From: a bacterium
GTDB lineage: Bacteria > CAYTYR01 > UBA6262
DNA length: 35,051 nucleotides
Assembly (NCBI GenBank): GCA_028712895.1
Contig: JAQTPL010000022.1
Coordinates: 1-35,051, forward strand
Direction of reading: 5' to 3'
The position numbers and the translations under genes are program-made. Of this stretch, positions 15,124 through 24,198 are shown one piece after another. The stretch's first letter is position 1; every line of letters starts with the position of its first letter. Below the pieces are notes generated by a model. The model was given only the letters and a program-made list of their open reading frames with translations, made no database searches and was not told the origin of the DNA.

Positions 15124-15338
15124 ACCTTTTAAAGAATTTGCCGCCGCCAAAAATAAAAAAGAATAGTTGCCTGCCTGTCGGCAGACTGGCGAGGGTAAGG
15201 CCGCAAGCCCGCAGGGCTACGCCGAAACGGCTATTCGCCATCTTGCCTCCACACAGGCAATCCACAGCGGTTATTTGATTTTGTAAAGACGAATTATAAG
15301 GTCAGCCGAAAGTTGTAATAAAGAATTTAAGCATGAAT
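15124..15338 (-). repeat. Right arm of 215-bp inverted repeat (IRR)
   Basis: Reverse complement of 435-649. Its outer end, at 15338, matches the outer end of the left arm, so the two arms face each other across the island. It contains GGCCGCAAGCCCGC at 15199 onwards, a block also seen alone at 20312-20339. From here to the end of the pump gene the sequence returns to backbone type. Confidence 0.93.
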
Positions 15339-15371
15339 AGAATTATACCATAATTAGACACCAGGAGAAAT

Positions 15372-15407
15372 AAAAATGACTACGATATATTTGTCGTGGT
15401 CATTTTT
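15372..15407 (-). terminator. Bidirectional intrinsic terminator after the RND operon
   Basis: AAAAATGACTACGA pairs with TCGTGGTCATTTTT (14-bp stem with one G-T pair, loop of 8). The A and T tracts on both sides make it work in either direction. It lies 41 nt beyond the stop of the RND pump and ends that operon, and may also shield the backbone from transcription out of the island. Confidence 0.8.
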
Positions 15408-15447
15408 GATATATCTGCCATATTTCTGATGGCTTAAAGCTAAAAGG

Positions 15448-18400
15448 TCACTCTCCCGACCTAAGAACTATCTCTTTATGAGAAAGAATGTAAACGCATG
15501 GAATTATAAACAACGTCAGAAACATCGAAACCGACATTCCTCCAACTACAGTAATAGCCAATGGTTTAAGCATCTCCAGCCCCTCTCCCCAGCCGAAAAC
15601 AAGCGGCGAAAGTCCAATTATGGTAGTCAGGCTGGTCATGAGAATTGGCCTGAGCCTTAGCGCCGCGCCTTCTATGACCGCATCATAAACAGAAAGTCTC
15701 TTTTCCTGGCGTAGATTATTTATATATTCAACCAGCACGATGGCGTTATTAACAACTATCCCAACCAGCAAGATAAGCCCGAGAAAAACCGTTGCTCCAA
15801 TAGGGGTATTAGTAATAAACAGTAAGAGAAACGCGCCGATCAACGCTAATGGCAGCGTAACCATGATTATTAATGGATCTAGCAATGAATCGTACTGGAC
15901 AGCCATAACTACGAATAAAAGAAAAACAGCCAGCGCGATGATTATAATTAATTGAACATTTGATTCTTTTGCCGCTTCTTCTTCCCCGCCATATTCCAAA
16001 AAGTATCCGGCAGGCAGGGGAACCGCACTTAATCGTTTTTTTATTTCATCGGTAATTTTCCCTACGTTTCTGCCTACTGCGTCACCGGTAACACTGATTA
16101 AACGTACCTGATCCTCCCGGTCGATCTGTACAGGTCCTTCAGACACTTCTATATTTGCTACTTCCTTTAGCTTTACTGCAACGCCATTCGGAGGATAGAT
16201 CAAGGTGTTTCCAATTGCCTCTTTAGTACTTAAGATATGAGGGTCAGCCATCACTCTGATAGCATAGTCAATATTACGTTCTTTATCTGTAAACTGTGTG
16301 CTTACCAGCCCGTCCACTGAAGTTCTTATGACATCCGACACATCTCTGGCCGTAAGACTAAAGTCGCTTAATTTTTCCCGGTCTAAAAGGATGTGTATCT
16401 CCGGTCTTGAATAATCTACGGAAATATCAAGGTTGCTTAATCCTTCAATGTCTTTTATTTTGCCTTGAATATCCTTGGCGATCCCGAAAAGCGTAGCCAA
16501 ATTGTACCCTCTTATGCGAATATCTATATCAGATGTAGAAGTTGTTTTAATTCCCCGTAAGGGCATGCGCATAACTTTAATTTGCGCGCCCGGAATTGGA
16601 TTTTCCTTCAACTGTTTCTGCAGTTTCTTAATAACCGTTGCTGTAGCAAGCGGCCGGTGAGATTTATCAGCAAGCTCAACAGTTATATCCGACTCATTTG
16701 CTTTCTCATAAACATTTCGTTTTTGCCAATAACCTCCTACCATTGATGAGATCTTTTTTACTCCGGGCATGGTAGTGATAATGCCTTCAAGCTTTTTTAC
16801 CACGGCATCAGTCTTTTCCACCGCCGAACCCACCGGGAGTTTAACTTTTATAGTGATCTTACCGTCATCGATAGGCGGCAGGAATTCCCGTCCTAGAGTA
16901 CGGGCCAGGAAAAGGCTCAGCATGAATAGTATAACAACGCCTGTTACGACCATGCCTTTGTGCCTTAAGGCCCCTTTAAGCAGGATTTTATAGGCTGTCG
17001 TGCCTTTCTTTATAATTTTCTTTGCAAAGTTGTCATCGTCAGCCTCTTTTGTATTTTTGAATAAATGTGCTGAAAGAGACGGCACAATAGTCAAACTCAC
17101 AAAAAGCGAAATGATGAACGCCGCCGTTACTGTCACAACCATATCGCGGAAGAGCAAAGAAGCTATCCCCTTTATAAAAAAGAAAGGAACGATCGCCGCC
17201 AAATTGGTTAGCGTAGAAGCGATAAGTGCGCTGGTTACTTCCTTGCTCCCGATATGAGCCGCTGCCAATGGATTCACCGCGTCGCTCTGATGCCGCGTAA
17301 TATTCTCCAGCATAACGATGGAGTTATCCACCAGCATACCTACTGCCAGCACCAGTCCGCCAAGCGAGAAAATATTCAAGGTGACATTCGAAAGCCCCAT
17401 CAGGATAAATGTTCCCAGGATACTTACCGGTATAGCTATGGCGATAACCAGAGTTCTTTTTATGTTGTGCAGAAAGAACCAGATGGTTAATATCGCCAGG
17501 ATACCGCCGATAACTGCGGATGATCCGACATTGGCAATGGAATTCTCTATATAATAGGACTGGTTGGAGGCAACTGCGAAACTGACGTTAGCGGGAATGA
17601 TTTTATTCTTTATTAGTTCTTGAGAGCGCTTGTTTATCTGTGAAACGACCTTGACGGTATTGGCATTAGGTTGTTTTAAAAAGCTCAAGGTAACGCACGG
17701 TTTGCCGTTGAAACGCGTAATGATCCTCTGTTCTTCGTAAGAATCAGCTACCTGCGCGACATCTTTGATCTTAATAAACCGGCCTTCACGATTGGCGATA
17801 ATAATATCTCCCACTTCAGCGGAGTTTTTGAATTTTGCCAAAAGACGGACGCTGTATTCCTTTTTGGTATCGGAAATCCTTCCTGCCGGAAGATCAATAT
17901 TTTCTGACCGTAAAAGATTTAATATTTTCCCTGTCGAAAGCTCATACTTCTGGACTTTCTCCTGATCAAACAAAACCTGGATTTCGCGCACCCTGCCACC
18001 TGAAGTAACAACCGCGCCCAAGCCGGGAATGCCAAGAAAATAATTAGTCAGGTCATTTTCAGCCCAATCGCGCAAGACACGTTCATCCGTTGTTTCTGAA
18101 GATACCGCAATTTCCAGAATAGGAAGGGCCGCCGGGTCAGCCTTATATATTTTCGGTTCGTCAGCGTCCGGCGGCAGACTGTTTCTTACCAGGTCAAGCT
18201 TTGCCCTTGTATCGGCCAGCGCGACATCCATGTCCTTGCCGTATTCAAAATATACTTCTATGGAGCCGCTGCCCTCGATGGCCGAAGAGATAACCTGAAC
18301 GGCATCCTCAGTCGTAGCGACACTGGCCTCAACCTTTTTCAAAATGTTTTCTTCTATTTCCTCGGGACTGGATCCCCGCCAATCGATGATAATACGCACC

Positions 18401-18531
18401 ATAGGATAATTGATCTGCGGCAGAAGATCAACCGCTAGCCCGCGCAGGAAGAAACTACCCAGAATAACGACCATTAATGTAAGGACAAAAACACCGATGG
18501 GTCTTTTTATGGAAAGATCACTTAAGGTCAT
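15448..18531 (-). CDS. RND efflux pump inner-membrane protein (AcrB/HAE-1-like)
   Basis: A 1027-residue protein of full family length. It begins with SIKRPIGVFVLTLMVVILGS (TM1), followed by the porter region (LLPQINYPMVRIIIDWRGSS), TM2-6, a second periplasmic half starting near LGREFLPPIDDGKITI, and TM8-12. The TM4 proton-relay motif reads GMLVDNSIVMLEN, so the first of the two aspartates usual in AcrB is kept and the second is Asn, as in many HAE-1 relatives. The role is proton-driven export of drugs, lipids or other amphiphiles through a TolC channel. The ATG at 18531 overlaps the end of the TolC gene by 14 nt. No membrane-fusion adaptor gene is next to it. Confidence 0.92.
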   Translation of the reverse strand: MTLSDLSIKRPIGVFVLTLMVVILGSFFLRGLAVDLLPQINYPMVRIIIDWRGSSPEEIEENILKKVEASVATTEDAVQVISSAIEGSGSIEVYFEYGKDMDVALADTRAKLDLVRNSLPPDADEPKIYKADPAALPILEIAVSSETTDERVLRDWAENDLTNYFLGIPGLGAVVTSGGRVREIQVLFDQEKVQKYELSTGKILNLLRSENIDLPAGRISDTKKEYSVRLLAKFKNSAEVGDIIIANREGRFIKIKDVAQVADSYEEQRIITRFNGKPCVTLSFLKQPNANTVKVVSQINKRSQELIKNKIIPANVSFAVASNQSYYIENSIANVGSSAVIGGILAILTIWFFLHNIKRTLVIAIAIPVSILGTFILMGLSNVTLNIFSLGGLVLAVGMLVDNSIVMLENITRHQSDAVNPLAAAHIGSKEVTSALIASTLTNLAAIVPFFFIKGIASLLFRDMVVTVTAAFIISLFVSLTIVPSLSAHLFKNTKEADDDNFAKKIIKKGTTAYKILLKGALRHKGMVVTGVVILFMLSLFLARTLGREFLPPIDDGKITIKVKLPVGSAVEKTDAVVKKLEGIITTMPGVKKISSMVGGYWQKRNVYEKANESDITVELADKSHRPLATATVIKKLQKQLKENPIPGAQIKVMRMPLRGIKTTSTSDIDIRIRGYNLATLFGIAKDIQGKIKDIEGLSNLDISVDYSRPEIHILLDREKLSDFSLTARDVSDVIRTSVDGLVSTQFTDKERNIDYAIRVMADPHILSTKEAIGNTLIYPPNGVAVKLKEVANIEVSEGPVQIDREDQVRLISVTGDAVGRNVGKITDEIKKRLSAVPLPAGYFLEYGGEEEAAKESNVQLIIIIALAVFLLFVVMAVQYDSLLDPLIIMVTLPLALIGAFLLLFITNTPIGATVFLGLILLVGIVVNNAIVLVEYINNLRQEKRLSVYDAVIEGAALRLRPILMTSLTTIIGLSPLVFGWGEGLEMLKPLAITVVGGMSVSMFLTLFIIPCVYILSHKEIVLRSGE

Positions 18532-20191
18532 AACCCCTCCCTGCTATTTTCTCTATCTCGGCTTTGGCCAGGCGAATATCAAGCATCGCTGAGGCATAGT
18601 TTACCTGTGATTGCGCAAATGCCTTTTGCGCGTCAAGAAGCTCAAAGCTTGTTACCAGTGCGTCGCGATAACGGCTCTCAAATAGATCCAAGCTCCTTTT
18701 GGCTTGCTCAAAACTGGTTTTAGCCAGCTCCAGCCTTTTAGAAGCTGATCCATACTTTAATCGCGCGGATTCCAATTCTAAGCCTATCTGCTGGCGTAGC
18801 AAGTTCGCGTATGATTGCAGTTCTTCTTTATAGGCTTTTGCCTGATTGACATTAGCCCTGGTATTGCCCCAATCCCAGAGATTAAAATCAGCTGAAACTC
18901 CGGCTATCCAGTCGGTAGCTCCTTCATTTAAACGTGCCCATTCATAGCCATAACTGTATCGGGCCCTTAACTGAGGGTAGAAATCACTCCTGGCTATCTT
19001 CATCAATTCATCAGCTTGCTTTAATTCCTTTGATAATTTTAAGAGCTCATTGTTATTGGCGATCTCGATTAACATATTGTCGTTGAAGACAAGATCGTCT
19101 TTCAAATCTTCAATATCCAGTGAACCGTTTATATCCAATCCCATAGCATTAAGAAGAGCTTTTTGCGCGATCTTCAGGCTGTCTTGCGCAGTGATCAGCT
19201 CCTGTCTTACCTCGTTCAATTGCACCGCTAAGCGTAAGAGAGTTTCTTCTCGCGGAGTCTTTGTCCGCTTATTTAAATCCAGAGCCGTGCTATAGGAGTT
19301 TTGCGCGTATTTTAGGAGAGCTTCTTTATTTTTCAATATATCGCGAAAATAAATAAGCTTATAATATGCTGTTTTTACGCTGAAAATAACATCTTCCCTT
19401 ACCGCCAGATACCCTTGTTCCGCGGCATCAATGGCGTACCGCGCATGTTTCTTTTGAGAAGTAATTTTACCGCCGGTATATAGAGGTTGAGTAACTACAA
19501 TATCCGCCTGATAATCATTGTTGGAATTACCCAGATAGCGTTGTTTCATCTGCGGAGCATAAGACAACCGGTCATAACTTGCCACAGCATTAATCTGAGG
19601 GAGGTTTTCTGCGGTAATAGCGCGCAGTCTACTCTCTTTCTGGTAAGTCTTCCGTTCATATATGCTCAATTTGGGGTGGGTCTCCAGGGCTTGCGATATA
19701 CATTCATCTAAAGAAAGCGTTTTTACGCTGTTACTACTTACTTGCGCGAGTCCCGCAGGGCCGGATAACAGAAGAAAAGCAAAAATAAGAAAATAGGCTC
19801 TGTTCTTAAAAGCAGCATGATATAGCTTAAGGAATTTCTCCAGCGCTTTTTTGCGAAGGGTAATCCCTCCTGCCCACGCGTGGAGCAAAGACAGTCCTTT
19901 AGGTGTCAATTCATAATTTCTTTTTGCCGGCCCAATGCTATTCGTATCCCATTTTGAAACAACATAGTTTTCCTTCTCTAAGTGGCGCAGCGTGCGGTAG
20001 ACCATGGCGGGATCAGGCTTGGCCTTCTGAAAACCGTAGTTATTTAACTGCTCCATTAATTCATAGCCATAGGATGGTTTTTGGGACAAGAAAAATAAAA
20101 GACAGGGCTCAATAAAGCGGGTCATTTTACCGCTAGGACATTCGCATTGCTTAATTTTATATTTCCTGGCTAATGGGCTACCTTCAAACAT
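18518..20191 (-). CDS. PadR-type regulator domain fused to TolC-family outer-membrane efflux protein
   Basis: One continuous 557-codon frame with two unlike parts. Residues about 15-127 are a full PadR-family winged helix: ECPSGKMTRFIEPC, YGYELMEQLNNYG, then MVYRTLRHLEKENYV and a C-terminal helix. Residues 129-150 look like a signal peptide (KNRAYFLIFAFLLLSGPAGL, then AQ). Residues 155-557 are a TolC-like protein (LSLDECISQALETHPKLS, PLYTGGKI, FNLWDWG, VTSFELLDAQKAF) with the usual two repeats. No good ATG, GTG or TTG start precedes the signal segment; a TTG at the LLHAW codons with AAAGGA 6 nt upstream is the best internal candidate. GGAGGG precedes the ATG at 20191. Confidence 0.85.
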   Translation of the reverse strand: MFEGSPLARKYKIKQCECPSGKMTRFIEPCLLFFLSQKPSYGYELMEQLNNYGFQKAKPDPAMVYRTLRHLEKENYVVSKWDTNSIGPAKRNYELTPKGLSLLHAWAGGITLRKKALEKFLKLYHAAFKNRAYFLIFAFLLLSGPAGLAQVSSNSVKTLSLDECISQALETHPKLSIYERKTYQKESRLRAITAENLPQINAVASYDRLSYAPQMKQRYLGNSNNDYQADIVVTQPLYTGGKITSQKKHARYAIDAAEQGYLAVREDVIFSVKTAYYKLIYFRDILKNKEALLKYAQNSYSTALDLNKRTKTPREETLLRLAVQLNEVRQELITAQDSLKIAQKALLNAMGLDINGSLDIEDLKDDLVFNDNMLIEIANNNELLKLSKELKQADELMKIARSDFYPQLRARYSYGYEWARLNEGATDWIAGVSADFNLWDWGNTRANVNQAKAYKEELQSYANLLRQQIGLELESARLKYGSASKRLELAKTSFEQAKRSLDLFESRYRDALVTSFELLDAQKAFAQSQVNYASAMLDIRLAKAEIEKIAGRGYDLK

Positions 20192-20225
20192 AAAATGATC
20201 CCTCCAGTATAACAGTATAATAGCT

Positions 20226-20242
20226 ATATGTAATTAACATAT
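20226..20242. promoter_or_regulatory. Possible PadR operator palindrome
   Basis: ATATGT-AATTA-ACATAT is a perfect palindrome overlapping the -10 box of the efflux operon promoter. Known PadR sites contain ATGT and ACAT half-sites, usually with a longer spacer (8-10 nt) than the 5 nt here. The encoded PadR domain is the natural candidate to bind it and repress its own operon (inference). Confidence 0.55.
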
Positions 20243-20268
20243 ATATACTATTAACATAATGCTGTCAA
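20240..20268 (-). promoter_or_regulatory. Sigma-70 promoter of the efflux operon
   Basis: Minus strand: consensus TTGACA (20263-20268), 17-nt spacer, TATATA (20240-20245). Transcription would start about 40 nt before the ATG at 20191. The -10 overlaps the palindrome at 20226-20242. Confidence 0.78.
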
Positions 20269-20311
20269 GCATTAAACATTATCTAAGGGAAATATAAGAT
20301 AGTTCGGGCAG

Positions 20312-20339
20312 GGCCGCAAGCCCGCTGGGCTACGACGAA
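20312..20339 (+). repeat. Solitary 28-nt copy of a block from the island inverted repeats
   Basis: GGCCGCAAGCCCGC and GGGCTACG, 26 of 28 positions identical to 15199-15226 inside the right inverted repeat. It lies in the non-coding gap between the efflux promoter and the RNase R terminator. Presence outside the island suggests a dispersed small hairpin repeat (REP-like) of this genome rather than something specific to the island. Confidence 0.6.
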
Positions 20340-20377
20340 CGGGGGAAGCGGCATAATTACACTATATAAACAACAAA

Positions 20378-20400
20378 AACCACCAGAGATTGTGGTGGTT
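20378..20400 (-). terminator. Intrinsic terminator after RNase R
   Basis: Minus strand AACCACCA and TGGTGGTT form a perfect 8-bp stem with a 7-nt loop, followed by TTTGTTGTTT. It lies 22 nt beyond the RNase R stop codon at 20423. Confidence 0.82.
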
Positions 20401-20422
20401 GTAGATATTCTTCCATATCTTT

Positions 20423-22384
20423 TTAATGTCTTTTCTTATTCCGCCCCGGGTGGCGGGATTTGAGCTTGGACATACGCCAATGTGTCGGCAGTTGCAGCCT
20501 GTTCCCTAAGGACAGATCAATCTTTCCTTCTATGGGATCCACTTTGTCTATCATCACTTTTAGTTTATCGCCGAGTTTGAGATTGGTTTCGCGCAGGAAT
20601 CCTTCGGCGCCGGTATCTCCGCAGCGAATAAAAGAACCTCTTTCCATTACCGAGACCACGATTCCGTCCATCACTTTTCCTACCTGGTCCTTAAATAATT
20701 CAGCGCGCAGCAGGTCCACTGCTTTGTTCTCCACCTCTGCCGCAGCTCGTTCTCGCTCTGAGCAATGCACTCCAGCTTCAGCCAGTGAAAGCGCGCCATG
20801 ATTTTCTTTCTTACCCTGCAGGAGGGCTTTGATCGCCCGGTGCGCCATGAGATCAGGGTATCTCCTGATAGGCGATGTAAAATGAGCATAAGCCCTGGCA
20901 GCAATGCCAAAATGCCCCAGAGATTCCGGCGAATAGACAGCCTGCTGCATACTGCGGACCATGAGTGAATTAATAATATCTTCCAGCGGATGACCTTGCG
21001 CCTGGCGCAAAATATCCTGTAACGCTTTGTGCGTGTTCCGTCCCTGGAGATGTCCGGCAGAGAGGCCCAGTTCGCCGAGTTCCGTGGCTAGTTTTTGTAT
21101 CTTTGCGGGGTCTGGTACGTCATGTCGGCGGTGCAGGAAAGGAGCATGCGCGGCCATTAGTTCAGTGGCTATCGCTTCATTAGCCAGCAGCATGAATTCT
21201 TCGATCAGCCGGTGGCTCGCGAGTCTTGGGCGCTGTACCACTCTTATTGGTTTGCCGTTAGCATCAACGTCCACCTTATATTCCGGCAGGTTAAAATCCA
21301 GCGCGCCCCTCTCCACTCTTTGCCGGTACAAGACCTCTGCCAATTTGCCCATGCGCAGGACTGCGTCTTTTGCCGCTTTAGGCACTTCAGCTACATATCC
21401 TCCGTCCAGCAATTTCTGGACTTCGTCATACGTGAATCTCCGGCAGGAACGTATCACTGAATTTGACATGCGCCGTTTGATCACTTTACCCTCTGCGGAG
21501 ATGTCCATAAGAACCGACATTGTCAGACGTTCCTGGAAAGGCACCAGGCTGCATAAATTGTTGGAAAGCGTAGGCGGCAGCATTGGCACCACCCGGTCAG
21601 GCAGGTAAACGCTGGTCCCGCGCTTATAGGCTTCTTTATCCAGGGCTGACCCGGTTTTCACATAATGCCCTACATCAGCTATATGCACGCCCAGACGTAT
21701 CACATCCCTGTCCAGCGGTTCCAGGGAGACTGCGTCATCGAAATCTTTCGCGTCAGCGCCGTCAATGGTGACGATCGGCAGATGGAACAGCTCCTCCCGC
21801 CCGCGCCAGTCCGGCGGCTCAAGCTTGCCAGGCAAGGCGTTGCTTTGGTTAAGGACTTCTTTGGGAAATGTTTCACTGATGCCATGCGCCCGCAGGAGCA
21901 TGGTGATCCGTGTTTTTACATCACCTGTCTGCCCCAGGATCTCGGTTACCCTCCCCGCTGCTCCGAGTCTCTCCGTAGGCCACCGGGTTATTTGCAGGAC
22001 TGCTATTGCCCCGGGTGTGGGAGTGAGTTTTTGCCCGAATCCAGCCACTTCTGTTGCCGGCACATCCCCTTTTTCAGAAACTACGATCCAGCCATGCGGG
22101 AGTTTTTTCAAGACTCCGATAATATTCTTGCGCGCGTGCTCGAGCACGTTAATGATCTCGCCGGAGAAACGGCCGTCTGCCTCGCGGTGTACCTTCGCGG
22201 ATACTTTATCGCCGTCCATAGCCAGGTCCAGACCGCGGCCGTGCAGGAACACATCGGCGCCATTTTCCTTCTCCGCCAGTAAAAAAGCGAATCGTCCGTG
22301 GTGTTGGATGACACCCGTCACAATGGTGCCTTTGACCTTATCCGAGCGTTGCCGTCCTTGATGGCCTCTAAAATATCTTTTCAT
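20423..22384 (-). CDS. rnr: Ribonuclease R (RNB-family 3'-5' exoribonuclease)
   Basis: A 653-residue protein. The N-terminal part holds OB/cold-shock-type domains (GVIQHHGRFAFLL, ADVFLHGRGL). The RNB catalytic domain has the aspartate motif IDGADAKDFDDAVSLE and later HFTSPIRRYPDLMAHRAI. A C-terminal S1 domain (GIVVSVMERGSFIRCGDTGA) and a basic tail (MSKLKSRHPGRNKKRH) follow. It degrades structured RNA processively. It is shorter than E. coli RNase R (about 813 residues), mainly at the N-terminus. GAGG lies about 9 nt before the ATG. The gene is noticeably more GC-rich than its neighbours. It appears to be its own transcription unit. Confidence 0.92.
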   Translation of the reverse strand: MKRYFRGHQGRQRSDKVKGTIVTGVIQHHGRFAFLLAEKENGADVFLHGRGLDLAMDGDKVSAKVHREADGRFSGEIINVLEHARKNIIGVLKKLPHGWIVVSEKGDVPATEVAGFGQKLTPTPGAIAVLQITRWPTERLGAAGRVTEILGQTGDVKTRITMLLRAHGISETFPKEVLNQSNALPGKLEPPDWRGREELFHLPIVTIDGADAKDFDDAVSLEPLDRDVIRLGVHIADVGHYVKTGSALDKEAYKRGTSVYLPDRVVPMLPPTLSNNLCSLVPFQERLTMSVLMDISAEGKVIKRRMSNSVIRSCRRFTYDEVQKLLDGGYVAEVPKAAKDAVLRMGKLAEVLYRQRVERGALDFNLPEYKVDVDANGKPIRVVQRPRLASHRLIEEFMLLANEAIATELMAAHAPFLHRRHDVPDPAKIQKLATELGELGLSAGHLQGRNTHKALQDILRQAQGHPLEDIINSLMVRSMQQAVYSPESLGHFGIAARAYAHFTSPIRRYPDLMAHRAIKALLQGKKENHGALSLAEAGVHCSERERAAAEVENKAVDLLRAELFKDQVGKVMDGIVVSVMERGSFIRCGDTGAEGFLRETNLKLGDKLKVMIDKVDPIEGKIDLSLGNRLQLPTHWRMSKLKSRHPGRNKKRH

Positions 22385-22479
22385 ATAAACATCGCCTCGA
22401 TAACTTCTGTCGTAAGCAAGGAAATATTCCCGGTATATTTAATGGCGTTAGTGGCTGCGGTTAGGACTTCTTGATGTGA

Positions 22480-24174
22480 TTATCCCTGTTCCAGGTTGGC
22501 TATTCTCTTTTCTATTTCCAGGTATTTAGTGGAGATCGCTTTCTGTAGATGAGAACGCTCAATCATACCGGCTAAGCTGCCATCGGCACATAACACCGGC
22601 AAATACTCCAGGTCATTGTTATCCATGATTTCTTTGGCTTCGTAAAGGGTCGCCTGTTCAGAAACCTTATCTTTAATTGGTTCCATAAGATCACAGGCGA
22701 GCAGTAGATTATGAACATCTGAATCCAGAAAAAATTGCTGAATATTATGGATACTGATCACTCCTACCAGTTTGTTTTCCTTGTCTGTGACCGGATAATA
22801 TAAATTGTTGCCTTTAGTAAAGATCTTAAGTACTTCCGCTAACTGCATATCTTTCTTGATGAAAAAATATTGATTTTCCATTACTTCCTTGAGCTGGATC
22901 CGCCTGATCATATCCTCTTCGCTGATATTTAATCCTATTTCTCCTGCTTTAGTGATGGCTTTTTTAATATAGGGCGGCCCTATTATTTGTACTACGAAAG
23001 TTATAACCGTAACAATGATCACAATACCGTTGCCTATTTCGCCGGGGAAATACTGGGCTGCCAGGATCGATAAGCCAATAGCTACACCAGCCTGGTCAAA
23101 AAGGCATAAAGGGAGGTATTTCTGTACTGCGATAGGCGCTTTAGCCAGGCGGGCACCCCAAGCTGCGCCGAACATTTTACCGGCAGTGCGGCCGATCAGG
23201 TAGGCTATAGCCAGAGCTGACAAGGTCAAAGTCATATGGGTGATATCAAGTTTAGCTCCTACCATGACAAAGAACAGGACATACAAGGGATTAGAAAAAC
23301 CACCGATCAGATGGAACACTTCTTTACTGCGGCGGGAGGTTGTATTAGCTATAACTGCTCCCAAGGTCATGGCGGCTAAAAGCATGTCAGCGCGTAAAGT
23401 CAGGGAGATACCTAATACTAAAAGTACGGTAGCGATAGTAAAGGCCAATATTTTTTCTTTCTCGATAGTTCTCTTGAGAATATAATACAGCCCCCAGCCG
23501 GCGGCTGCACCGATGATGATGGATAAGGTGATCTCGTGCAATGGCTGAGTGAGGGTTGCCAGTAAGTTGCCGTTTGACGATCCCAACATTCGTGAAGCAA
23601 TACTGGAAGCGATCGCGAAAAGCAATAAAGCTAATCCGTCATCCAGGGCTACGATCCCCATAATAGTGGTGGTTAAGGGTCCTTTAGTCTTATATTCCCT
23701 GAGAACGTCAGTCGTGGCTGCCGGCGCTGTAGCTGAGGCAATAGCTCCCAGCAACAGGCCCAAGGCCCAGGGCAATTTACCAGGCCCGATTAACAGTGTG
23801 CCTGTTATCCCCACTAGCAGGAATACCAGGATCGAGGCAGTTATACCTTCAAAAAGTAAAATATAAATGAATTGGCGGCCATACTTTTTGAAGACCTCTA
23901 TCTTTAATTCTCCGCCGATCACAAAACCGATCAAACCCAAAGCAAAGTAACTAAAAGGCTGTAGGGTTTCAATCATCCGGCTATCCACCAATCTCAAACC
24001 TGATTGGCCGATCAGGATACCAATAGTAATATAGCCGACGACCTGGGGGATGCGCTGTTTCTGGAAGAAACGGCCGCTGATGCTTCCGGCTAAGAGGAAA
24101 GCTCCTAAGAAAAAAAGAATATCCATTTTATATAAGGAGATACTGGTTAATAGTTCGTACATTGAACTGAGCAT
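22480..24174 (-). CDS. Kef/CPA2-type cation:proton antiporter with C-terminal CBS pair
   Basis: A 564-residue protein. About 12 hydrophobic segments form a CPA2-type transporter: IPQVVGYITIGILIGQSGLR near the N-terminus, the GAIASATAPAATTDVL motif, VALDDGLALLLFA with its conserved Asp pair, and FDQAGVAIGLSILAAQYFPG. The last ~130 residues hold two CBS motifs (MQLAEVLKIFTKGNNLYYPV and SEQATLYEAKEIMDNNDLEY), which usually bind adenine nucleotides and gate transport. There is no TrkA-N domain. I prefer ATG 24174 because TAAGGA is 8 nt upstream; the frame also has an ATG at 24183. It follows the TPR gene by 24 nt and may be co-transcribed. Confidence 0.86.
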   Translation of the reverse strand: MLSSMYELLTSISLYKMDILFFLGAFLLAGSISGRFFQKQRIPQVVGYITIGILIGQSGLRLVDSRMIETLQPFSYFALGLIGFVIGGELKIEVFKKYGRQFIYILLFEGITASILVFLLVGITGTLLIGPGKLPWALGLLLGAIASATAPAATTDVLREYKTKGPLTTTIMGIVALDDGLALLLFAIASSIASRMLGSSNGNLLATLTQPLHEITLSIIIGAAAGWGLYYILKRTIEKEKILAFTIATVLLVLGISLTLRADMLLAAMTLGAVIANTTSRRSKEVFHLIGGFSNPLYVLFFVMVGAKLDITHMTLTLSALAIAYLIGRTAGKMFGAAWGARLAKAPIAVQKYLPLCLFDQAGVAIGLSILAAQYFPGEIGNGIVIIVTVITFVVQIIGPPYIKKAITKAGEIGLNISEEDMIRRIQLKEVMENQYFFIKKDMQLAEVLKIFTKGNNLYYPVTDKENKLVGVISIHNIQQFFLDSDVHNLLLACDLMEPIKDKVSEQATLYEAKEIMDNNDLEYLPVLCADGSLAGMIERSHLQKAISTKYLEIEKRIANLEQG

Positions 24175-24198
24175 TTTGATCATCCTTACGGTATTTAG

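Noticed and set aside
14838-15265. Three overlapping minus-strand open frames in different registers
   Set aside because: They are made of the cassette repeat, hairpins and the right inverted repeat. No ribosome sites or domains, and the frame is not kept at the left arm beyond the repeat.
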